Shown piece after piece: positions 1 to 8,832 of a stretch of 29,452 nt of DNA. Location: positions 1-29,452 of the IMG/VR virus record IMGVR_UViG_3300046533_000756. One strand, 5' to 3'. Position numbers and translations under genes: made by a program. The notes beneath the pieces were generated by a model. It was not told where the DNA came from. It was given only the letters and a program-made list of their open reading frames with translations, and ran no database searches. How positions within the stretch are numbered: position 1 is the stretch's first letter; every line of letters begins with the position of its first letter. The stretch comes from a virus.

Positions 1-1
1 C

Positions 2-3000
2 TCCTCCCACTTCGACGAGCCCAACATCCTCGCGCACGTCCGCTTCGATGACCGCACCGATGCTAATGGCAAGCGGGTGCTGATGGTGGAGGAGGTCCAG
101 AGCGATTGGCACCAGACGGGTAGACAGAAGGGGTATGTCTCGCCTGAAACGAAGACTCAATATCTTATTGTAGGGAAGCGCAACGGCAGCGTTTACAGAC
201 AATTCGATACACGCGCTGAGGCAGAGGCGCGCATTCAGCAGTTCGACGAATTGACACGCGATGGTCTTGTGATTGAGGAGCGTACCCGGCCAGCGCAGAA
301 TGCCGGCGGCGTCCCCGACGCACCTTTCAAAACCACATGGCCGGAACTGGTGATGAAGCGCATGGTTCGGTACGCTGCCGAGAATGGCTACGACTCGGTG
401 GCGTGGACTACGGGAGAGCAGCAGGCGAAGCGGTACAATCTGGCGAATCATGTGGACACGCTCTACTGGATTCCGGAAACCGGATCGATCTCCGCGTCGA
501 AAAACGGCGAGGAGGTATTCACGAAAGACGACGTCACTCCCGGAGATTTGGCGGATATTGTTGGCGTCGAAATAGCGAGGAAACTGATCAGCAATCCCAC
601 GGCGATCACCAAAAACCAACACGACGAAACACTTCACGTACTCAATGGCGTCGATATGAACGTGGGTGGCGAGGGCATGAAAACCTTCTACGACGAATTC
701 CTCCCACGCACCATGGAGAAGCTCGGCAAGAAGTATGGGGCTGAGGTGGGGAAGACGACGCTGCAGGGAGGCACTGGCAGATACGAGGTCACGAAAGCTG
801 GCGACGGCTGGTATGAGGTGCGGGACTTCAATACTGGCAAGGTGGTCGAATCGTTCCAGCTGAAAGGTCAGGCGCTGGAATGGATGAAACGGAACCCTCC
901 TGTAAGTATTGAACAGCCCGTCCACAACATGCCGATCACCGAGTCCATGCGTGAGGCCGCGATGCAGCAAGGCTTCCCGCTGTTCCAAGGCAAGGAGAAA
1001 ATCCCTCGTGGTTCGACGGTGTTCAATGCCGATGGCACCATCAACATGAACCTGTTTGCTCGGGCGGATCTCAGCACGTTCCTCCACGAAACCGGCCATA
1101 CGTTCCTCGGCATCATGGGAGATCTTGTCGACGATCTGAAGACGCGTGATCCGGAGAATCTCTCTGTCACTCAACAGCAGATGGTTAAGGACTGGAATGC
1201 CATCCTGCGTTATCTGGGCGTCGACTCCCGCGCTGACATTGGCGAGGATCAGCACGAGAAGTTCGCCAAGAGTTTCGAGGCCTACCTGCGCGAGGGTAAA
1301 GCGCCATCGATTGAAACCCGGTCGATGTTTGCCACATTCAAATCATGGCTCGTGGGTCTCTATGCAGACGTCAAGCGGCGGCTGGGAGTCGAATTGAATC
1401 CCGAGATCCGCGATGTGTTCGACCGGATGATTGCCACCAGTGAGGCGATCGACGCCGCCAAAGCGGAGGCAGAGATCACGCAGCTGTTCCTGACGCGGGA
1501 CGAAGCGCCGACGATGTCGGATATAGAGTGGGTGGCCTACCAGAAGAAAGCCATCGAGGTCACACAAAAGGCCAAGGATGCTCTGGAGTTGAAAGCCCTG
1601 CGCGACTACCAGAAGCAGCACGCCAAATGGTGGAAGGAGGAGGAGGCCGCGGTTCGTGTGGATATTGCCCGCGATATCGAGAGCCGTCCGGAATACCAGG
1701 CGCTCCACGCGCTGAAGAACAACACGGCGCCGAACGGGGAGCCGCTGAACATTCCTCCGGTAAAGCTCGATCTCAACATCATCAAGCAGATGTTCGGCAA
1801 GAAGTCTCCCATCGTCGAGCAGGTCAATCGTCTGGGAATTGCGCGCCTGGATGGCGGTATCGATCCCGATCTGATCGCCCGCCGGTATGGCTATTCCTCC
1901 GGCCAGGAACTGGTGGAGGCGTTGGTCGGGGCCCGGCCCATGGATCCGCTGATCGACGCTGAGGCCCATCAGGAAATGATCCGCCGGCATGGCGACATCG
2001 CTGTGGACGGCACCGTACATGATCAGGCCCGGTCGGCAGTGATGGGCAAGTACCGCGACGACGTCGTCCGGCTGGAGATGAAGGCGCTGATCGACCAGCA
2101 GAAGGCGGCCCGGCCGTCTGTGCTGGCAGAACGCGAACGTCAGGAGGCGGAACGGGCATACGAGCGGCGCTGGTTTGAAGCGGAGGCCAAACTCAAGGTT
2201 GCCATCGCGGAAGGCCAGAAGCAGGCCGTCATCGATTCGTTGACAGCGGAGGCGGCCAAGGCGCGGGCGGAACAGATCGCGGCGCGTCGGGGCTTCCTGA
2301 AGGATCTGCGGGCGGGCCAGGCAATCCCCACGGCGGATCAGCTGGAGCGGATTGCCGAGGACCAGCTGGCGGACACGCGTGTCGGTGACGTCAATCCCTC
2401 GCGGTTCTGGTCGGGGGCGCGCAAGGCCTCGCGGGTGGCCATCGAAGCCACAGCCAAGGGCGATCTCACCGGAGCCATCAAGGCCAAAGGGCAGGAGCTC
2501 CTGAACCTGGAGCTCTTCCGGCAGGCCACTGAGATCCGCAAGACGCTGGCGGATGCGCGCGAGAAGGCGCTCAAGATGTTCAAGCCGGATGCCAAACTCG
2601 AAGCCACTCGCGAGATGGATCTGGTCAACGCGGCCCGGGCGATCGCGGCACACTACCTGTTCCCCGACAAGGCCTCCCGGGTCCAGCAGGCCCTGGATCT
2701 GCTCAAGGAATACGATCCGGAGCGCCATCAGGACGTGCTCGACCGCCTGCCGGTACTCATGAATGACGGTCGCGTTCTGCGCGATCTGACGGTTTCCGAG
2801 TTCAAGGGCGTCATGGATATCATCGACGAACTGTGGACCTCGTCCCGGCGCGAGAAGCAATTGCTGATCGAGGGGCGGCTGGTCCAGGCCAACCTGGTGC
2901 GCGACGAGCTCCGCGCCCGCATGGACAAGTTCAAAGGCGGTTGGAACAAGTACCGTACGGATCACGGCCACACGAAGTGGGAGACAGTCTCAGGCATGCG

Positions 3001-5056
3001 GGCGGTTCTCCGGCGGATTGAATCCTGGACGGTGGCGATGGACGGTGGTCCCGATGGTCCATTCCGCAAGTACATCTGGGATGTGCTCGATGGACCTGAC
3101 GCGGAGTATCGCATCAAGCGGCTCGAGTTTTTGCTGCGGAACGATCAGAGCCTGGAGCCGATCCGGGAGCGCCTGACCAATACCAAGATCCCGGCCGCCG
3201 AGATTGGCTACACGTTCAAGAACCATTCGGAGTTGCTCGGGTTCCTCACGCATATCGGGAACCGCGAAGGACCGACGTCGAACTACTGGAAGCTGGTTCG
3301 CGGTGGCCGTGGTCCGGAGGGTGCAGAGTGGGGGCGGATCCGCGAGGATGGAACGCTGGACGACACCAAGGTCCAGGCCATGCTCGACCGGATGATGTCG
3401 GATGGCACCATCGTCAAGGCGGATCTCGACTACGTCCAATCGCTCTGGGATCTCTTCGAGGATCTCAAGCCCGGGCTTCAGGCCTCGCACCGGGAGATCA
3501 AGGGCAGTTACTTCAACGAGGTCACCGCCACTCCGTTCACGACGCCGTGGGGCGACTACCGCGGGGGGTATGTGCCGGCCAAGGCGGATCCGATCCTGTC
3601 GGAGGAGGCGGGGATCCAGGACATCAAGCGGGTGGTCGGTGAATCCAACAACAGTTTCTCCCTGCCGGGCACAGGCAGCGGCGCCACCAAGCAGAGGGTG
3701 AACGTGGCGCGGCCGCTCCAGCTGGGACTCGGCTATGTTCCCAGCCACATCGACTGGGCGCTGAGGTACACGTACTTCGAACCGCGGGTGCGGGACATCT
3801 ACCGGCTGGTGAAGGATAAGGAATTCACCTACGCCATGAAGGATCTGGATCCGTCGTTCATGCAGCGGGCCCTGATACCCTGGCTGCGAAGGGTCGCTAC
3901 TCAGCGGATCGCGGAGATGGGGCTGCATGCCGGCCTGATGGATAAACTCCTCAATGGACTCCAACGCGGCGCCGCGATGAATACCCTGACTCTGTCGGTC
4001 ACCAACGCGCTCCACCAGCTGGTCGGCATTCCCATCGCAAAGACCCACCTTCCGATGTCGGCGTTACTGGGTTCGACCATGCACATGATGGTATCTCCCA
4101 AGGAGGCTTTCGGGCGCGCGCACGATCTCTCCTCCTACATGAGGATGCACAATTCTACCGAGACGGCAGACTTGATCCAGGACTTCAAGCACTCGATCGA
4201 AGTGGCGGGCGCTGTCGAGCGCGGTGTGGATTCGCTCCAGCGCCACGGGATGATCCTGCGCCGGATCACGGCTGGCTTCGTGGAGACGATGGTCTGGAAC
4301 GCGGGGTATGACAACGCCAAGGCCCATAACCGGACCAACGAGCAGGCGGTGCGGGATGCAGACAGTATCGTGCGGCAGACGCAACACGCCACCCGGCCGA
4401 TCGATGTCGCGGCTTACGAGTCCGGCACTCCGCTGGTGCGCCTGATGCTGATGTTCTCCTCGTGGTTCAACAACGTCGGCAACAACGCGGCCACACAAAT
4501 TGGCAATGCCTGGAGGTCGGACGCGCCACTGTACCAGCGCGCCGGCCGTGCGGTCTCGATGTACACGTTCGGCATCATGCTGCCCTCGGTGATGGCGCAG
4601 GCGATCCTGAACATGGTCCATGGGCACTGGAAGGACGATGACGAGTCCGACCTGATGGCGGCATTCGATCTGGTCATCGGATCGCAGTTCAAGATGGGGA
4701 CGGCGATGATACCGGGCTTCGGCCAGGCGCTGAACGTCTTCGCCCAGGCGGCGACCGATATCAAAAAACCAGAGGTCGATGACATTCGTCTCTCGCCCAC
4801 GATCTCGATGACGACGGCGGCGGCCGCGGCGCTCCACAGTGCGGTCAAACGGGATGTGACCAGCGGCACCTACGAGGTCCATGGCAAGGAGATCAGCGAC
4901 ACTCTGAAGTTCATCGGGATGCTGTCGAAACTCCCGCTGGGAGTGCTCGGGAGTCCCGCACGATTTCTCAAAGATATTTCGGATTTCAAAGCATTTCCCC
5001 AGGGTCCGGGGGATTATGTCCGTGGTCTGATTTCGGGGTCGATTCCAAAACGATGA
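2..5056 (+). CDS. Giant internal-virion / DNA-ejection protein with metallopeptidase motif (5' partial)
   Basis: The reading frame is open from base 2, 25 codons before the first internal ATG (77), and that upstream part (a HFDEPN block followed by an EEVQSDWH block) matches large polyvalent phage proteins, so the gene starts left of the window. At least 1,684 residues are visible. Numbering from the ATG at 77: an N-terminal large-polyvalent-protein region with a GVPDAPFK and AWTTGEQQ segment (about 75-120); a zincin-type HETGH motif at 337-341 (bases 1085-1099), followed by an EKFAKSFEAYLREGKAP segment that could supply the third zinc ligand; a long Glu/Lys/Ala-rich helical middle (about 480-950); and a C-terminal part with hydrophobic stretches (near YTFGIMLPSVMAQAI). 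Proteins of this type are internal head or ejection proteins of podoviruses. The ejection role is inference from size, architecture and position; peptidase activity is inferred from the motif only. Confidence 0.8.
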   Translation, partial: SSHFDEPNILAHVRFDDRTDANGKRVLMVEEVQSDWHQTGRQKGYVSPETKTQYLIVGKRNGSVYRQFDTRAEAEARIQQFDELTRDGLVIEERTRPAQNAGGVPDAPFKTTWPELVMKRMVRYAAENGYDSVAWTTGEQQAKRYNLANHVDTLYWIPETGSISASKNGEEVFTKDDVTPGDLADIVGVEIARKLISNPTAITKNQHDETLHVLNGVDMNVGGEGMKTFYDEFLPRTMEKLGKKYGAEVGKTTLQGGTGRYEVTKAGDGWYEVRDFNTGKVVESFQLKGQALEWMKRNPPVSIEQPVHNMPITESMREAAMQQGFPLFQGKEKIPRGSTVFNADGTINMNLFARADLSTFLHETGHTFLGIMGDLVDDLKTRDPENLSVTQQQMVKDWNAILRYLGVDSRADIGEDQHEKFAKSFEAYLREGKAPSIETRSMFATFKSWLVGLYADVKRRLGVELNPEIRDVFDRMIATSEAIDAAKAEAEITQLFLTRDEAPTMSDIEWVAYQKKAIEVTQKAKDALELKALRDYQKQHAKWWKEEEAAVRVDIARDIESRPEYQALHALKNNTAPNGEPLNIPPVKLDLNIIKQMFGKKSPIVEQVNRLGIARLDGGIDPDLIARRYGYSSGQELVEALVGARPMDPLIDAEAHQEMIRRHGDIAVDGTVHDQARSAVMGKYRDDVVRLEMKALIDQQKAARPSVLAERERQEAERAYERRWFEAEAKLKVAIAEGQKQAVIDSLTAEAAKARAEQIAARRGFLKDLRAGQAIPTADQLERIAEDQLADTRVGDVNPSRFWSGARKASRVAIEATAKGDLTGAIKAKGQELLNLELFRQATEIRKTLADAREKALKMFKPDAKLEATREMDLVNAARAIAAHYLFPDKASRVQQALDLLKEYDPERHQDVLDRLPVLMNDGRVLRDLTVSEFKGVMDIIDELWTSSRREKQLLIEGRLVQANLVRDELRARMDKFKGGWNKYRTDHGHTKWETVSGMRAVLRRIESWTVAMDGGPDGPFRKYIWDVLDGPDAEYRIKRLEFLLRNDQSLEPIRERLTNTKIPAAEIGYTFKNHSELLGFLTHIGNREGPTSNYWKLVRGGRGPEGAEWGRIREDGTLDDTKVQAMLDRMMSDGTIVKADLDYVQSLWDLFEDLKPGLQASHREIKGSYFNEVTATPFTTPWGDYRGGYVPAKADPILSEEAGIQDIKRVVGESNNSFSLPGTGSGATKQRVNVARPLQLGLGYVPSHIDWALRYTYFEPRVRDIYRLVKDKEFTYAMKDLDPSFMQRALIPWLRRVATQRIAEMGLHAGLMDKLLNGLQRGAAMNTLTLSVTNALHQLVGIPIAKTHLPMSALLGSTMHMMVSPKEAFGRAHDLSSYMRMHNSTETADLIQDFKHSIEVAGAVERGVDSLQRHGMILRRITAGFVETMVWNAGYDNAKAHNRTNEQAVRDADSIVRQTQHATRPIDVAAYESGTPLVRLMLMFSSWFNNVGNNAATQIGNAWRSDAPLYQRAGRAVSMYTFGIMLPSVMAQAILNMVHGHWKDDDESDLMAAFDLVIGSQFKMGTAMIPGFGQALNVFAQAATDIKKPEVDDIRLSPTISMTTAAAAALHSAVKRDVTSGTYEVHGKEISDTLKFIGMLSKLPLGVLGSPARFLKDISDFKAFPQGPGDYVRGLISGSIPKR

Positions 5057-5073
5057 ACAGGGGGTGCGAGTGT

Positions 5074-5337
5074 ATGACCGAGGAGCCTAGTGGCACAGTG
5101 GTGGGTATTTTTATGTGGATCGTTGGAGGCGTGGGGGCGGCATTCGCATTCCTGCTCAGGGCTCTCTGGGGCAAGCATAACAAGGAAATCGACAACATCC
5201 ACGACCTGATTGAAACTCAGCGGGTCGAGTCCAAAGACAACGTGCGTCTCCTTCATGACAAGATTGAAGAGACCGATCGGCGCGCACAGGACCGGCATTT
5301 GGCGGTACTCGCATTGATACGCGAGACGATTAAATAA
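5074..5337 (+). CDS. Small membrane protein with cytoplasmic coiled coil, holin-like
   Basis: An 87-residue protein. A hydrophobic segment (GIFMWIVGGVGAAFAFLL, residues about 11-28) is followed by a basic patch and a charged helix with heptad-like spacing (from HNKEIDNIHDLIETQ to the end). One transmembrane helix plus a coiled coil fits some holins, XhlA-type lysis proteins and spanin partners, but nothing identifies it specifically. The start at 5074 is chosen because AGGGGG (5059-5064) lies 9 nt upstream. An ATG at 5053 overlaps the stop of the ejection gene (ATGA) and would add seven residues. No endolysin is visible beside it, so a lysis role is tentative. Confidence 0.65.
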   Translation: MTEEPSGTVVGIFMWIVGGVGAAFAFLLRALWGKHNKEIDNIHDLIETQRVESKDNVRLLHDKIEETDRRAQDRHLAVLALIRETIK

Positions 5338-5354
5338 TCTGGAGGTCACACTAG

Positions 5355-5771
5355 ATGGCAGTCACATTCAACAAAATCAATTCATTTGTCGAGGCGGTCT
5401 ACGAAAAGGTCCACAACATGGGATCCGATGCGTTGACGGTCTTCCTTACCACCAACGCCAACATGCCGGTGGCGTCGAACACCCAGCTGTCGAACATCAC
5501 GCAGATCGCCTACACCAATCTATCGACGCGGGTCATCTCTATCTCGACGTCGGCGCAGACATCGGGAACCTACAAGCTCGTGCTCACGGATCTGGTGCTG
5601 ACCGCATCAGGCGCAGTGGCCACGTTCCGCGGCGTCGGAATCTTCAACGATACGGCCACCAATGATGAGCTCATCGGCTGGTTTGATTACGGTTCGGACG
5701 TCACGCTGGCGTCTGGCGAAACATTCACGATCGACTTCGACGGAACCAACGGGCTGCTACAGCACGCGTAG
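5355..5771 (+). CDS. Small beta-rich phage virion protein
   Basis: A 138-residue protein preceded by a good ribosome site (GGAGG at 5341-5345). It begins MAVTFNKINSFVEAVYE and has a GSDALTVFLTTNA segment, a Thr/Ser-rich beta core and a C-terminal block (GWFDYGSDVTLASGETFTIDFDGTN) that I recognise as a recurrent pattern in small structural proteins of tailed phages, usually near tail genes. It lacks a signal peptide, membrane segment or catalytic motif. A minor tail or head-decoration component is likely; the exact role is unknown. It is followed 9 nt later by the Lar-like gene. Confidence 0.65.
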   Translation: MAVTFNKINSFVEAVYEKVHNMGSDALTVFLTTNANMPVASNTQLSNITQIAYTNLSTRVISISTSAQTSGTYKLVLTDLVLTASGAVATFRGVGIFNDTATNDELIGWFDYGSDVTLASGETFTIDFDGTNGLLQHA

Positions 5772-5780
5772 GAGGGACAC

Positions 5781-6164
5781 ATGAGAAGAGTCAAAGATAT
5801 CCGGGCGGATTTATCCGCGGCGCTGGCCGACCATCACGCCAATTCACAGGAATGGACTGCGGGCAAGACGCGCGAGAACGATATGAAGATCAAGGGCTTC
5901 CGGCAGGAGCTCTCCGATGTCTATTCTGAGGGGGCCAAGCCTTGCCCGAAGTGCGGCAATGCTCCGCATGGTATGGACCGGGATGGCAAATCGTTATTCG
6001 AGGTGGGCTGCCTGGTCTGTCCGCCGGAGCCGGTCATCGTTGATGGGGAGGTGCGGTGGCGTAAGTCGTGGTCGTCCCAGGGGCGCACGCCTCAAGAGGC
6101 GGTCGAGATGTGGAATGACGATCAATATCTGATCGATAAGAAACTGGACGCATTCCAGAAGTAG
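5781..6164 (+). CDS. Lar-like zinc-ribbon protein (possible restriction alleviation)
   Basis: A 127-residue protein. The first 50 residues are charged and helical. Then comes CPKCGNAPHGM, a second pair CLVC about 25 residues later, and a C-terminal AVEMWND. The arrangement CPxCG - x(n) - CxxC - (A)xxxWN is the signature of the Lar/restriction-alleviation family, small zinc proteins common in phages and known from Rac prophage Lar, which modulates type I restriction-modification. The family match is from the motif; whether this copy counters restriction is not shown. The N-terminal helical extension is longer than in minimal Lar proteins. Ribosome site GGAGGG lies just after the previous stop. 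Confidence 0.65.
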   Translation: MRRVKDIRADLSAALADHHANSQEWTAGKTRENDMKIKGFRQELSDVYSEGAKPCPKCGNAPHGMDRDGKSLFEVGCLVCPPEPVIVDGEVRWRKSWSSQGRTPQEAVEMWNDDQYLIDKKLDAFQK

Positions 6165-6170
6165 CCGCCT

Positions 6171-7433
6171 ATGGCGCTATCCTTCACCACTCGCGGCACT
6201 GGTGGTAACAACGCCAGTGCCACGTCACTCACCGTCGTTCCAGGATCCAACCTGACTGTCGGTACGCTGGGCGTGCTCTGCGTGGCGTTGGACAATGCGG
6301 GTTCCGCGGGTTCCGCGATTGCGGCCCCGGCTGGGCCTGTAACCGATTCAGCGGGCAACGCATGGACGCGGCAGGTCGACGGCATCTATGACAATGGCGC
6401 GGCCTCCGCTGGCGTCGAGGTGGCGATCTATACGGCGCCGATCGTCGTCTCATTGACCACAGGCGGATCGCTAGTGCTCAACTGGGTGTCTGCTGTTTCC
6501 GTTACGGCCAAAGCTTGGACCCTACAGGAATGCGCTGCGGGCGCCGCCAAGCTGGCGGCATTCAAGGCAGGCGCCGCGGGCACCGGAGCCACCACCGGAA
6601 CACCCACAGTGACAACGTCGTCGATTACCAGCGGTGATGCGGTGGTGGGCGTGGCGGGGGTGGAGTCGGCCGATACCTGGGCCGGAGATGCCGACACCAG
6701 CAATGGGTCGTGGGCGACACATCAGCACACTGGATTCGGGACTAGCACAAATGGAATGTCGGTCACCAGCCAGACCAAGGTCACCACCGGCACGGCCACG
6801 CAAACCTACAATCCCACCTGCACCTCGGCCGATACGATGATCGCGTGGATCTCCATCACCGAACTGAACGCCTATACCCTGACGGCTACCCAGCAGTCCT
6901 ACACGTTAACGCGGGAAAATCTCAGTGGCCTGGTGGGCAAGGTCGGAGTGCCGTCACAACAGTCCTATGTGCTGACTCGGGAGAATCTCTCCGGGCTGTT
7001 CGGGCGCATGGGGACGGTCAATCAGCAGTCTTACGTGCTGACAAGGGAGACGGCCGACTTCCAGAAGGGGCGCACGATGATTGCCGCGCAGCAATCCTAC
7101 GTTCTGACGCGGGAGGATGCGGCGCTGCTGTATTCCAGGATCGCGACGGTGGGTATGGTGGCGTTTGTGTTGACGCGGTTCACGGCGGACTTCGAGATTG
7201 AAACTCCGGTAGTCAACACCACCCTGACGGCAGGTACGGGACTCTTCACGACGACGCTGGAAACGCTGAATGCTTCGAGGACTCGCGTTTTGCAGGCGGC
7301 GCCGGGACTCTTCTACTGGTACGTGTTTGAAGCGAACTTCATCAAGAAGAGTCCCCGGGTCTGGTTGCCGCCGGGGACTCCGATGATTATCAGAGGGCAG
7401 ATCTACGTGCTAAAGCGGGGGCGCTATCTCTGA
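6171..7433 (+). CDS. Tail/virion surface protein with five 22-residue repeats
   Basis: A 420-residue protein rich in Thr, Ala, Gly and Val. Residues 1-230 look like a beta-sandwich (Ser/Thr-rich strands, a VTDSAGNAWTR segment typical of phage and bacterial surface proteins). Residues 241-350 hold five tandem 22-residue units with core QQSYVLTRE; the fifth is degenerate (MVAFVLTRF). The C-terminal 70 residues contain a GTGLF/APGLF doublet and end in a basic tail. It starts 6 nt after the Lar-like stop with no clear ribosome site, suggesting coupling. A tail fibre, spike or other adsorption structure is the best guess from composition, repeats and position near tail genes. Its 3' end converges on the leftward operon with only 17 bp between. 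Confidence 0.65.
   Translation: MALSFTTRGTGGNNASATSLTVVPGSNLTVGTLGVLCVALDNAGSAGSAIAAPAGPVTDSAGNAWTRQVDGIYDNGAASAGVEVAIYTAPIVVSLTTGGSLVLNWVSAVSVTAKAWTLQECAAGAAKLAAFKAGAAGTGATTGTPTVTTSSITSGDAVVGVAGVESADTWAGDADTSNGSWATHQHTGFGTSTNGMSVTSQTKVTTGTATQTYNPTCTSADTMIAWISITELNAYTLTATQQSYTLTRENLSGLVGKVGVPSQQSYVLTRENLSGLFGRMGTVNQQSYVLTRETADFQKGRTMIAAQQSYVLTREDAALLYSRIATVGMVAFVLTRFTADFEIETPVVNTTLTAGTGLFTTTLETLNASRTRVLQAAPGLFYWYVFEANFIKKSPRVWLPPGTPMIIRGQIYVLKRGRYL
6891..7220 (+). repeat. Five in-frame 66-bp repeat units in the tail protein gene
   Basis: Units begin at 6891, 6957, 7023, 7089 and 7155, exactly 66 bp apart. Four encode QQSY(T/V)LTRE followed by about 14 variable residues; the first two also share NLSGL. 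The fifth keeps only the F/Y-V-L-T-R core. The DNA has diverged much more than the protein core, pointing to old duplication kept for structure rather than recent slippage. Confidence 0.85.
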
Positions 7434-7450
7434 CGGGTGAGGCGGTATGT

Positions 7451-7615
7451 CTACTTGACCAGCACGATCAGTGCGGTGTGGTCTTCAATCCATCCTTGGG
7501 CCTCGATGAATGTCAGGTAGTGTTCGACCTGCGGGGCATCGACGACAAACGTCTTCTCGCGCGTTCCTGGGTATTCCCCGCGGTGGTCGGTGGTGCTGAC
7601 GATGATTTCAATCAT
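7451..7615 (-). CDS. Hypothetical 54-residue protein
   Basis: A short gene reading MIEIIVSTTDHRGEYPG at its start and ending ALIVLVK. A very strong ribosome site (AGGAGG about 4 nt before the ATG) and a short overlap with the stop of the winged-helix gene support it as real. It is the last gene of the leftward operon and is convergent with the tail protein gene. It has alternating beta/alpha-like character and no recognised motif. Function unknown. Confidence 0.6.
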   Translation of the reverse strand: MIEIIVSTTDHRGEYPGTREKTFVVDAPQVEHYLTFIEAQGWIEDHTALIVLVK

Positions 7616-7940
7616 AATCCTCCTCTTCAAAAAGTAATTGTGGCGTGCCGGCGAGAGTCGCTGGAGTGAGGTCGGGCGGTCTGTACTTTGTCAGCCGCCA
7701 CACAATCTGATCCACACCGCATTTGCTCTTTCGTCTGACGCCGCTGTCGTAAATGATTCCCGCTTTTTTAAGCTCGGCCGTTCGTGGGCTCAGGCTGGCG
7801 CGGAGGTCTGGTCTTAGTAGCAGGGTGGCTGCCGGAATATACGGTCTGGCCAGATCCACGATGGGGTCTATGTTCAAGCCTTGGCTGATACGTTCGTATT
7901 TCTCAAGAAGCATCACCATGATTTTGGGAATTATATACAT
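7608..7940 (-). CDS. Small winged-helix DNA-binding protein
   Basis: A 110-residue protein. Residues about 50-85 (SPRTAELKKAGIIYDSGVRR and on to IVWRL) match the recognition helix and wing pattern of small phage winged-helix proteins (AELxxAGxIxDSGxRR...GxxxxVWR). The N-terminal 45 residues may add a dimerisation helix. A GAGGGA sequence precedes the ATG. It follows the PAPS-reductase-like gene by 18 bp and overlaps the 54-residue gene. A regulatory or replication-associated DNA-binding role is likely; the target is unknown. Confidence 0.55.
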   Translation of the reverse strand: MYIIPKIMVMLLEKYERISQGLNIDPIVDLARPYIPAATLLLRPDLRASLSPRTAELKKAGIIYDSGVRRKSKCGVDQIVWRLTKYRPPDLTPATLAGTPQLLFEEEDYD

Positions 7941-7958
7941 GAGTCCCTCGGCCCTTCA

Positions 7959-8726
7959 TTATGTGAAACATCCAGACGTACATCCATGCTCGGCAAACAT
8001 GGTCGCTTGCGCGAAGAAATCCACTTCCGCCAACGGCACACAGGACTGATGACAATAGAAATGCGGATCAATGGCGCGTATTTCAGCTTCGACGGCGCAA
8101 GCGGCTGCGAAATCCTCGGGCCAGTTCATTTTCAGATCGATCCATTCGGCGTCACTCATGTTCGGACACATATAGCAGGCGGAATGCGGAATCGGCCCCT
8201 GCCATCCCGTAGACCGAATCAACTCAACACATTGCTGTCGGCTCATAGGAACAGAAAAGCAGAGCGGATACCACAACTCCAGCCAAGGCCGATGCTGCTT
8301 GCGAACACGCCGAACTTCATTGGTCGATATTCCGATCCAGTTCCGCGCCGTCTTGATTCCTATAGAACGCATAAAGCGTTCGCCAACGTCAGTCTTCCAT
8401 GCGCCAGAGCAAAACGGATTCAGTTTGCCGACGCTGCCGCTTTGAGTGGTAAATCCAGGCATCAAGGGCGAAATTCCATCTTCGCCGCCAAACAGTTTCC
8501 CGCCGCCAAAGTCCGACGCTTTAATGATCTGAAGTTCCGCCCCAACCTTAGCCAAGTGCGGACGAATAAAGGCTTCCACAAATGGCCATGTGCCGGACTT
8601 CTCCCGTCCGGTGTTCGTCATGAAGCACAAATCCGGCTTGGGGAGTTTGCCCATGCCAATCAGGACCGCAATCGCTCCGCTCTGCGTACCGCCGCCACAA
8701 CTCCAGACTTCGGTCCTATTTGCCAA
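7959..8726 (-). CDS. PAPS-reductase-like PP-loop ATP pyrophosphatase
   Basis: A 255-residue protein of the phosphoadenylylsulfate-reductase / DndC-like PP-loop superfamily often carried by phages. Visible marks: PP-loop SCGGGTQS at residues 9-16, KPDLCFMTNTGRE at 30-42 (the usual DTGxE block, here NTGRE), FCSGAWKTDVGERF (105-118), and CYMCPNMSDAEW (184-195), the usual Cys-pair/EW block. Related enzymes activate sulfate or tRNA/DNA substrates; phage members have no settled function. The PP-loop has Cys where Ser or Phe is common and the acidic D is replaced by N38, so activity may differ. The start is TTG at 8726, supported by GGAGGG upstream and by the motif lying close to the N-terminus. It overlaps the 38-residue gene by 11 bp. 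Confidence 0.8.
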   Translation of the reverse strand: MANRTEVWSCGGGTQSGAIAVLIGMGKLPKPDLCFMTNTGREKSGTWPFVEAFIRPHLAKVGAELQIIKASDFGGGKLFGGEDGISPLMPGFTTQSGSVGKLNPFCSGAWKTDVGERFMRSIGIKTARNWIGISTNEVRRVRKQHRPWLELWYPLCFSVPMSRQQCVELIRSTGWQGPIPHSACYMCPNMSDAEWIDLKMNWPEDFAAACAVEAEIRAIDPHFYCHQSCVPLAEVDFFAQATMFAEHGCTSGCFT

Positions 8727-8832
8727 TTGCTTTTGCCCTCCGCTGTCGCCGTTTCGCTGCCTTCGATTTCGGCTTCGGTCGATAGGCTAAAACCTTGTCT
8801 ACGATATCGTTTAGGATCTTTGGCGCTCTCAT
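8716..8832 (-). CDS. Tiny highly basic protein (38 residues)
   Basis: Begins MRAPKILNDIVDKVLAYRPK and continues with a Lys/Arg/Ala-rich tail ending KAIGK. The start codon overlaps the previous stop as ATGA and the gene ends within the start of the PAPS-reductase-like gene, so it fits the coupled operon exactly. The pattern DIVDKVLAYRPKPKSKAA followed by a basic tail recurs in small phage proteins as far as I recall. A nucleic-acid-binding role is possible from charge only. Confidence 0.55.
   Translation of the reverse strand: MRAPKILNDIVDKVLAYRPKPKSKAAKRRQRRAKAIGK

Noticed and set aside
1343-2971. Long open frame on the minus strand (542 codons) opposite the ejection protein
   Set aside because: GC-rich antisense shadow; the plus-strand protein has recognisable motifs and this one has none.
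2990-4048. Long minus-strand open frame opposite the ejection protein
   Set aside because: Same type of shadow; composition rich in Arg, His and Pro and no motif.
6891-7220. Regular repeats considered as a CRISPR-like array
   Set aside because: Repeats are in frame within a protein gene and conserved at protein level, with no constant DNA repeat and spacer pattern.
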